Below are positions 58,909 to 64,000 of a stretch of DNA of 64,000 bases, piece after piece; the first letter of the stretch is position 1, and each line of letters starts with the position of its first letter. This DNA is from Hydrocarboniphaga effusa AP103. Lineage in GTDB: Bacteria > Pseudomonadota > Gammaproteobacteria > Nevskiales > Nevskiaceae. The translations under genes and the position numbers were made by a program. Location of the stretch: the NCBI RefSeq assembly GCF_000271305.1, contig NZ_AKGD01000002.1:806001-870000 (forward strand), written 5' to 3'. Under the pieces are notes generated by a model, which saw only the letters and a list, made by a program, of their open reading frames with translations, was not told the DNA's origin and ran no database searches.

Positions 58909-61199
58909 TGCTCAGCGATGAACTCCAAAAAGCGTTGGATGCCGCCTTTCTCGCAGCGCGTGGCGAAGGCCACGAGTTGCTGACGGTCGAACATCTGCTG
59001 CTGGCCTTGCTGTCGGACACCAATGTTTCCGAAGTGCTGACCGGCGGTGGCGCGGACCTCGAAAAGCTCGAACAGGCGCTGCGCGACTACATTCGCCAGA
59101 ACATCCACTCGAACCGCGATTCGATCGAACAGGTCGAGGTTCAGCCCACGCTGTCGTTCCAGCGCGTCCTGCAGCGTGCCATCTATCACGTACAGGCGGC
59201 GGGCAAGAAGCAGGTCACCACGCTCAACGTGCTGGTCGCGCTGTTCGCCGAAAAGGACACCCACGCGGTCTATCTGCTCAACGAGCAGGGCGTCACGCGC
59301 CTGGACGTCGTCAACTTCATCTCGCATGGCATCAGCAAGAACGGCAGCAGTCCCGCGCAGCCGCCGTCCGCGCCGGAATCGTCGCAGGATGGCGAGGACA
59401 AGGAAGACGGCAAGGCCAACGGAAAGACTGCGCTCGAGCAGTTCGCGGTCAACCTCAACGAGCGCGCCGCGCGTGGCCAGATCGATCCCTTGATCGGCCG
59501 CGAGCATGAGATCGAGCGCGTCATGCAGACGCTCTGCCGTCGGCGCAAGAACAACCCGCTGCTCGTCGGCGAAGCCGGCGTCGGCAAGACCGCGATCGCC
59601 GAGGGGCTGGCTTGGCTCGTGGTCGAAGACCGCGTGCCCGATCTGCTCAAGGGCAGCATCGTCTACAGCCTCGATCTCGGTAGCCTGATCGCCGGCACGA
59701 AGTACCGCGGCGACTTCGAAAAGCGTTTCAAGAGCGTGATGCAGGAGCTCACCACGCAGCCCGGTGCGATCGTGTTCATCGACGAGATCCACATGATCAT
59801 CGGGGCCGGTGCGGCGAGTGGCGGCGTGATGGATGCTTCGAACCTGCTCAAGCCGCTGCTGTCGTCGGGCGAGCTGCGCTGCATCGGTTCGACCACGTAC
59901 CAGGAATATCGCGGCATCTTCGAGAAGGATCGTGCGCTCGCGCGCCGCTTCCAGAAGATCGACGTGTCCGAGCCCACGGTCGACGACACCGTGAAGATTC
60001 TCGAAGGGCTCAAGCTGCGTTTCGAGGAGCATCACCAGGTGCAGTTCACACGCGGAGCGCTGCGCTCGGCCGTCGAACTGTCGGCGCGTCACATCACCGA
60101 CCGTCATCTGCCTGACAAGGCCATCGACGTCATCGACGAGGCCGCCGCGCGCCTGCGCCTGCTGCCAGAGTCGAAGCGCCGCAAGACCGTGCAGGTCCGC
60201 GACATCGAAGAAACCATCGCCAAGATCGCGCGCATTCCTCCGAAGAGCGTGTCGTCGAACGATCGCGACAAGCTCGCCTCGCTCGAGCGCGATCTCAAGC
60301 TCACGATCTACGGCCAGGATGTGGCGATCGAGCAGCTGTCTTCGAGCATCAAGCTGTCGCGCTCAGGCCTGGGCAATCCGGACAAGCCCATCGGCAACTT
60401 CCTGCTCGCGGGTCCGACCGGCGTCGGCAAGACCGAAGTTACCAAGCAGCTCGCCTCGCTGCTCGGCATCGAGCTGATTCGCTTTGACATGTCCGAATAC
60501 ATGGAACGCCACACGGTCAGCCGCCTGATCGGTGCTCCCCCTGGCTATGTCGGTTTCGACCAGGGCGGCCTGCTGACCGAGGCCGTGATCAAGCATCCGC
60601 ACGCGGTCGTGCTGCTCGACGAAATCGAGAAGGCGCATCCGGACGTGTTCAACCTGCTGTTGCAGGTCATGGACCACGGCAAGCTGACCGACAACAACGG
60701 TCGCCAGGCGGATTTCCGCAACGTGATTCTGATTCTCACGACCAATGCGGGCGCGGAAGAGTCCTCACGCCGTTCGATCGGCCTCGTGGAGCACAACCAC
60801 ACGATCGACGCCATGGAAGTGATCCGCAAGATGTTCACGCCGGAGTTCCGCAACCGTCTCGACGCGATCATTCCGTTCGCCCCCTTGGGGCCGGCCGAGA
60901 TCTCGCGCGTGGTCGACAAGTTCCTCGTGCAGCTCGAAGAACAGCTCGCGAGTAAAGGCGTGCAGCTCGATGTCGACGACGACGCGCGTGCCTGGCTTGC
61001 CACGCGCGGCTACGATCCAAAGATGGGCGCTCGCCCGATGGCGCGTACGATCCAGGACAGCCTCAAGCGTCCGCTCGCCGAAGAGCTGCTGTTCGGCAAG
61101 CTCGCGCAGGGTGGCCGGGTGCATGTCGGCGTCAAGAACGACAAGATCGACTTCGAGATCGAGGCGCGCGAGAAGGCACCACAGCTCGAGCCGGTCTGA
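58908..61199 (+). CDS. clpA: ATP-dependent Clp protease ATPase subunit ClpA
   Basis: A 763-residue AAA+ unfoldase that unfolds substrates into ClpP. The N-terminal Clp repeat domain (about residues 1-140) is followed by an acidic linker (DGEDKEDGK), D1 with Walker A GEAGVGKTA (residues 221-229) and VFIDEIHMIIGAG, and D2 with Walker A GPTGVGKTE (about 502-510). The usual ClpP-binding IGL loop is visible (RSIGLVEHN). It pairs with the upstream adaptor and with the aat/bpt modifiers nearby. No clpP gene is in the window. Confidence 0.97.
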   Translation: MLSDELQKALDAAFLAARGEGHELLTVEHLLLALLSDTNVSEVLTGGGADLEKLEQALRDYIRQNIHSNRDSIEQVEVQPTLSFQRVLQRAIYHVQAAGKKQVTTLNVLVALFAEKDTHAVYLLNEQGVTRLDVVNFISHGISKNGSSPAQPPSAPESSQDGEDKEDGKANGKTALEQFAVNLNERAARGQIDPLIGREHEIERVMQTLCRRRKNNPLLVGEAGVGKTAIAEGLAWLVVEDRVPDLLKGSIVYSLDLGSLIAGTKYRGDFEKRFKSVMQELTTQPGAIVFIDEIHMIIGAGAASGGVMDASNLLKPLLSSGELRCIGSTTYQEYRGIFEKDRALARRFQKIDVSEPTVDDTVKILEGLKLRFEEHHQVQFTRGALRSAVELSARHITDRHLPDKAIDVIDEAAARLRLLPESKRRKTVQVRDIEETIAKIARIPPKSVSSNDRDKLASLERDLKLTIYGQDVAIEQLSSSIKLSRSGLGNPDKPIGNFLLAGPTGVGKTEVTKQLASLLGIELIRFDMSEYMERHTVSRLIGAPPGYVGFDQGGLLTEAVIKHPHAVVLLDEIEKAHPDVFNLLLQVMDHGKLTDNNGRQADFRNVILILTTNAGAEESSRRSIGLVEHNHTIDAMEVIRKMFTPEFRNRLDAIIPFAPLGPAEISRVVDKFLVQLEEQLASKGVQLDVDDDARAWLATRGYDPKMGARPMARTIQDSLKRPLAEELLFGKLAQGGRVHVGVKNDKIDFEIEAREKAPQLEPV

Positions 61200-61220
61200 G
61201 CTATGTGACCAAGGCGAAAG

Positions 61221-61255
61221 CAACAAAAAAGCCCGCTAGGCGGGCTTTTTTGTTG
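61221..61255. terminator. strong intrinsic terminator after clpA
   Basis: A 16-bp arm, CAACAAAAAAGCCCGC (61221-61236), and its complement GCGGGCTTTTTTGTTG (61240-61255) enclose TAG. The GC core followed by TTTTTT makes it a textbook intrinsic terminator for clpA, and the A-tract makes it usable in the reverse direction for infA. Confidence 0.92.
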
Positions 61256-61341
61256 TCCTGAGATTCACTGGCTTTTTAATCGTTTGATCTTGAGTCGATG
61301 CGCCCGAACCATCGGTGAACGGCCGGCCGATCCCTCGATCG

Positions 61342-61560
61342 TTATTTGTCGCGGAAGGTGATGCGTCCCTTCGTGAGGTCGTACGGCGTCAGCTGTACCG
61401 TGACCTTGTCGCCGGTCAGGATGCGGATGTAATTCTTCCGCATGCGACCTGAAATGTGAGCCGTCACCACATGACCGTTGTCGAGTTTGACGCGGAAAGT
61501 GGTATTGGGCAGGGTCTCGGCGACCGTGCCGGGCATCTCGATATGATCTTCTTTCGCCAT
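61342..61560 (-). CDS. infA: translation initiation factor IF-1
   Basis: A 72-residue IF-1, a single S1/OB-fold domain. Start [19 protein letters not shown] and the end [16 protein letters not shown] are typical. It binds the ribosomal A site during initiation. It is on the opposite strand to clpA, as in many gammaproteobacteria, and has its own promoter between itself and bpt. Confidence 0.97.
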   Translation of the reverse strand: MAKEDHIEMPGTVAETLPNTTFRVKLDNGHVVTAHISGRMRKNYIRILTGDKVTVQLTPYDLTKGRITFRDK

Positions 61561-61596
61561 TACCTGTTGAGCTGGGAGCTACAAATGTAGCCCGGC

Positions 61597-61625
61597 ATTA
61601 TCCGCGTTTACAGCCATTACAGCAA
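61597..61625 (-). promoter_or_regulatory. infA promoter
   Basis: On the minus strand TTGCTG (61625-61620), 17 nt and GATAAT (61602-61597) give 4 and 5 of 6 consensus matches. It lies after the bpt stop and 36 nt before the infA ATG, so infA can be made independently of bpt and aat. Confidence 0.6.
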
Positions 61626-61652
61626 CCGGATGTCAAGGGCTCCACGCGCGGC

Positions 61653-62387
61653 TCAGGTTTCGAGCGCCTGCCAGCCGCGACTGGACAGGATTTCGAGCGG
61701 TTTGAAGTTGCGCTTGTACTCCATCTTGCGGCTGCCCGGTACCCAGTAACCGAGATAGACATGATCCATTTGGGTCTGCTTGGCGTGCAAGACCTGGCGC
61801 AGCACGGCATAGGTGCCGAGGCTGCGATCGACCATGTCCGGATCGAAGAAGGTGTAAACCGCCGATAGCGCGAGTGGCGTGCGATCGACGACGGCGCAGC
61901 AGACTAGCCGGCCGTCCTGGCGGAACTCCCAGAACTCGGCCGTGCCCCAACCGCAGTCGAGAAAATTGTGAAAGCCCGGCTTGTCCTCGGGGTTCATGCC
62001 GCCACCGGCATGACGGCCGCGCAAATAGCGCTGATAGAGCTCGAATTGCTCGTCGGTCAGCTCCTGGCGAATGTTCAACTGCAGGTCCGCGTTGTTCTGA
62101 AAGCAACGACGCTGCGACCGATTCGGCATGAAGATGGCCGCTGGAATGCGTGCCGGAATGCAGGCTGCGCAGCCATTGCAGCGCGGACGGTAGACATGAT
62201 CGCCGCCGCGGCGGAAGCCCTGCTGCAGCAACATTTCGTAACGTTGCGGGTTCAAGGCGAAGTCGGGATCGACGAACAGGCTGCGCGCGGTTCGCTGTGG
62301 CAGATAGCCGCAGGGGTGCTCCGTGCTCAGATACAACCGAATTCGTTCCATGGTGCCGCGTACTGTCTCGTGATGCTCGGTTTCCAA
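61653..62387 (-). CDS. bpt: aspartate/glutamate leucyltransferase (Bpt type)
   Basis: A 244-residue arginyltransferase-fold protein of the bacterial Bpt type, which moves leucine from Leu-tRNA to N-terminal Asp or Glu. The Cys-rich N-terminal motif (CNGCAACIPARI) is near residue 70 and HAGGGMNPEDKPGFHNF and YLGYWVPGSRKMEYK follow. Product proteins become ClpS substrates. The frame starts with TTG at 62387, 7 nt after the aat stop. ATG 62351 is an alternative that loses 12 residues, and neither has a strong ribosome-binding site. Confidence 0.93.
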   Translation of the reverse strand: METEHHETVRGTMERIRLYLSTEHPCGYLPQRTARSLFVDPDFALNPQRYEMLLQQGFRRGGDHVYRPRCNGCAACIPARIPAAIFMPNRSQRRCFQNNADLQLNIRQELTDEQFELYQRYLRGRHAGGGMNPEDKPGFHNFLDCGWGTAEFWEFRQDGRLVCCAVVDRTPLALSAVYTFFDPDMVDRSLGTYAVLRQVLHAKQTQMDHVYLGYWVPGSRKMEYKRNFKPLEILSSRGWQALET

Positions 62388-62394
62388 CTGGAGT

Positions 62395-63138
62395 TTAGAT
62401 TGCCAGATGCTCGCGCCCGGCGGGCGCTGGCAGGTCGAACCGCCAACGGCCGGTACGGCCGGGCAGATTCACGGCGGGGCGCAGCAGGTTCAGGAAACGC
62501 TCTCGGGAAACATCGACGGCGCCGAGTGTCTTGAGATGCTCGGAGGCAACCTGGCAATCCACGAGCCGGAAGTCCCAGGCCCGCAATTGCTCGCAGAGCC
62601 AGAACAGCGCGATCTTCGACGTATCGTTGGCTCGCGAAAACATCGATTCACCGAAGAATGCGCGCCCGAGAGCCACCCCGTAAAGACCGCCGACGAGCTC
62701 ACCGCCACGCCAGACCTCCACGCTGTGTGCATAGCCGCGCCTATGCAGTTCCTCATAGGCCAAGCGCATATCGGGTCCGAGCCAGGTTCCGCGGCTGTGA
62801 CGGCGCGTTCCGGCGCAGGCCGCCAGTACGCTCGTATAAGCCGTGTCGAGCGTGACGGCGTAGTCGTCGCGCCGAATGCTTTTGCGCAGCGAGCGGGAGA
62901 CGTTCATCGCATCGGGCAGCAGCACCGCGCGAGGGTCCGGGCTCCACCACAGAATCGGCTCGTCGGGGTTGTACCAGGGGAAAATCCCCTGCGAGTAGGC
63001 GCGGATCAGCCGTGTCATCGACAGATCGCCACCGATGGCGAGCAGTCCGTTGGGATCGCGCATCGCCAGATGCGGCGACGGAAATGGCTGATGCGGGTCG
63101 CGCGGGTCCAACCAGTGCAAGCGGATCGGATTGTCCAT
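62395..63138 (-). CDS. aat: leucyl/phenylalanyl-tRNA-protein transferase
   Basis: A 247-residue Aat. It adds Leu or Phe from tRNA to N-terminal Lys or Arg, making N-degrons for ClpS-ClpA. Conserved FPSPHLAMRDPNGLLAIGGDLS, GIFPWYNPDEPILWWSPDPR, the GGLYGVALGRAFFGESMFSR loop and NDTSKIAL are present. ATG 63138 starts within 21 nt of the upstream stop. bpt follows 7 nt downstream, so aat and bpt are one operon. Confidence 0.96.
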   Translation of the reverse strand: MDNPIRLHWLDPRDPHQPFPSPHLAMRDPNGLLAIGGDLSMTRLIRAYSQGIFPWYNPDEPILWWSPDPRAVLLPDAMNVSRSLRKSIRRDDYAVTLDTAYTSVLAACAGTRRHSRGTWLGPDMRLAYEELHRRGYAHSVEVWRGGELVGGLYGVALGRAFFGESMFSRANDTSKIALFWLCEQLRAWDFRLVDCQVASEHLKTLGAVDVSRERFLNLLRPAVNLPGRTGRWRFDLPAPAGREHLAI

Positions 63139-63158
63139 GAAACTCCCCGGCGCGGAGC

Positions 63159-64000
63159 TCAAAGTGGGGTGAGCTGACGGTAAGGGCTATGTTGCATCAG
63201 TTCCCGCCGCCGGGCTTCCACGAGCTGACGTTCGCGCATCAGAAAGTCCTCAACGGCACTATGAAGGCGCGGATTGCGGAGCAGGTGGAAGGATCGCGTG
63301 ACCACTGGTGTGAATCCGCGCGCGAGCTTGTGTTCGCCCTGCGTGCCGGCGTCGTAGCGCTGCAGGCCCTGGCGCAAGCAGAGCTCGATTCCCTGGTAGT
63401 AGCAGCACTCGAAATGCAGGCTGTGATAGTGATCGGCCGCACCCCAGTGACGTCCGTAAAGGGTATCGCCGGACTGCAGGGTCAGGGCGGCGGCGACGAG
63501 GCGGGGGCCTTCGTAGGCCAGGATTACGCGCATCGGCGTGCCCGCCGTGCCGCCGTAATCGAGCAGGAATTCAGGGGTCAGGTAGGGCGCCTGGCCGCGT
63601 TCTTCGTAGGTGTTCGCATAGAGCGCGTAAACGCTCATCCACTCGGACTCGCTGAGCGCATCGCCGGGACGGCATTCGAAGTGAATGCCGGCTTCGGCCA
63701 CCCGGCGGCGTTCGCGCAGAATCTTCTTGCGCTTGTCGCCGGCGAGTCTCGAAACGAAGCCGGCGAAGTCGGTATCGCCCTGATTAAACCACTGAAACTG
63801 CAAATCGGTGCGTTGCAGCCAGCCTGAATCGGCGAAGGCGCTCGCGTCGGTATCGGCAGCGAACAAACCGTGGACCGAGGACACCCCAAGCTCATTGAGT
63901 TGTTGCTTGAGCGTATCGACGAGCACCGTCCTGACCGCAGCTGAAACGGCGCCGATGCGTGGGCCGACCGAGGGCGTGAACGGAATCGCATTGAGCAGCT
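63159..64000 (-). CDS. COG3146-type acyltransferase (FemAB/GNAT-like), 5' end outside window
   Basis: At least 280 residues. The frame continues past the right edge, where it reads LLNAIPFTPSVGPRIGA, so the start is outside. The family (COG3146, DUF482; 'peptidogalycan biosynthesis' in old annotation) is a FemAB/GNAT-type acyltransferase. Conserved DKRKKILRERRRV, FLLDYGG, ALTLQSGDTLYGRHWGA and RYDAGTQGEHKLARGF are seen. No substrate is established. It is upstream of aat-bpt on the same strand, with the aat ATG 21 nt after its stop. Confidence 0.9.
   Translation of the reverse strand, partial: LLNAIPFTPSVGPRIGAVSAAVRTVLVDTLKQQLNELGVSSVHGLFAADTDASAFADSGWLQRTDLQFQWFNQGDTDFAGFVSRLAGDKRKKILRERRRVAEAGIHFECRPGDALSESEWMSVYALYANTYEERGQAPYLTPEFLLDYGGTAGTPMRVILAYEGPRLVAAALTLQSGDTLYGRHWGAADHYHSLHFECCYYQGIELCLRQGLQRYDAGTQGEHKLARGFTPVVTRSFHLLRNPRLHSAVEDFLMRERQLVEARRRELMQHSPYRQLTPL

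Noticed and set aside
61256..61341. Possible tRNA gene between clpA and infA
   Set aside because: Read for a cloverleaf and CCA end. No acceptor stem, T-loop or anticodon arm can be formed.

Overview
The window is chromosomal DNA from a high-GC, flagellated gammaproteobacterium. Several things point to the Xanthomonadales/Lysobacterales or a close relative: the flagellin-FlaG-FliD-FliS-PilZ-like order, the DUF6607 lipoprotein next to a TonB receptor, a TctDE/CitMHS citrate locus with an OprO/P porin, the rne / rluC-HAD-maf-yceD-rpmF-plsX neighbourhood, a catalytically dead dihydroorotase behind pyrB, and dispersed CCCTCTCCC and GGGAGAC repeats. The genus cannot be named from the sequence alone. 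Coding density is high, and I see no prophage, insertion sequence, CRISPR array, rRNA or tRNA.

Layout. 1-1.6 kb: glutathione-dependent formaldehyde detoxification (frmA end, fghA). 1.6-5.5 kb: a divergent locus around a near-consensus Fur box, with a small membrane peptide translationally coupled to an HTH-only AraC regulator on one side and a DUF6607 lipoprotein plus TonB receptor on the other. 5.6-9.9 kb: flagellar filament genes behind a sigma-28 promoter. 9.9-14.8 kb: small membrane, Cys-rich and hypothetical proteins, an FAD oxidoreductase, DUF6489, MAPEG and purC. 15-19.4 kb: purD and a DUF1302 outer-membrane protein. 19.4-23.5 kb: an orphan GspE-type ATPase, a PrcB-like lipoprotein, an acyltransferase and TerC.

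23.5-29.5 kb: a citrate/tricarboxylate module made of an OprO/P-like porin, a TctD/TctE-like two-component system, a periplasmic binding protein overlapping the kinase gene, and a CitMHS transporter. The porin and transporter promoters share the same arrangement, an 11-bp-period TGACAG direct repeat followed by CCTAG(A/T)CT, which suggests both are targets of the response regulator. 29.5-33.3 kb: thioesterase-like protein, AcpH, MFS transporter, DUF502 and FAH-family protein. 33.4-35.8 kb: a second TonB receptor with a Fur-like box. 36-40.5 kb: pckA, whose 3' end is tandemly duplicated, a small repeat-containing secreted protein, and pyrX-pyrB.

40.6-44.5 kb: msbA-lpxK-ycaR-kdsB for lipopolysaccharide. 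44.5-52.2 kb: rne and the divergent rluC-HAD / maf / yceD-rpmF-plsX block. 52.2-58.2 kb: type II secretion gspC-D-E-F. 58.6-64 kb: clpS-clpA, infA, bpt, aat and a COG3146 acyltransferase, a compact N-degron proteolysis region in which Bpt and Aat add N-terminal leucine or phenylalanine and ClpS-ClpA recognises it.

Nothing here is a clearly unprecedented system. The strongest leads are the citrate regulon motif, the Fur-controlled split AraC/membrane-peptide locus, the pckA tail duplication and the tandem palindromes ahead of the DUF1302 gene.
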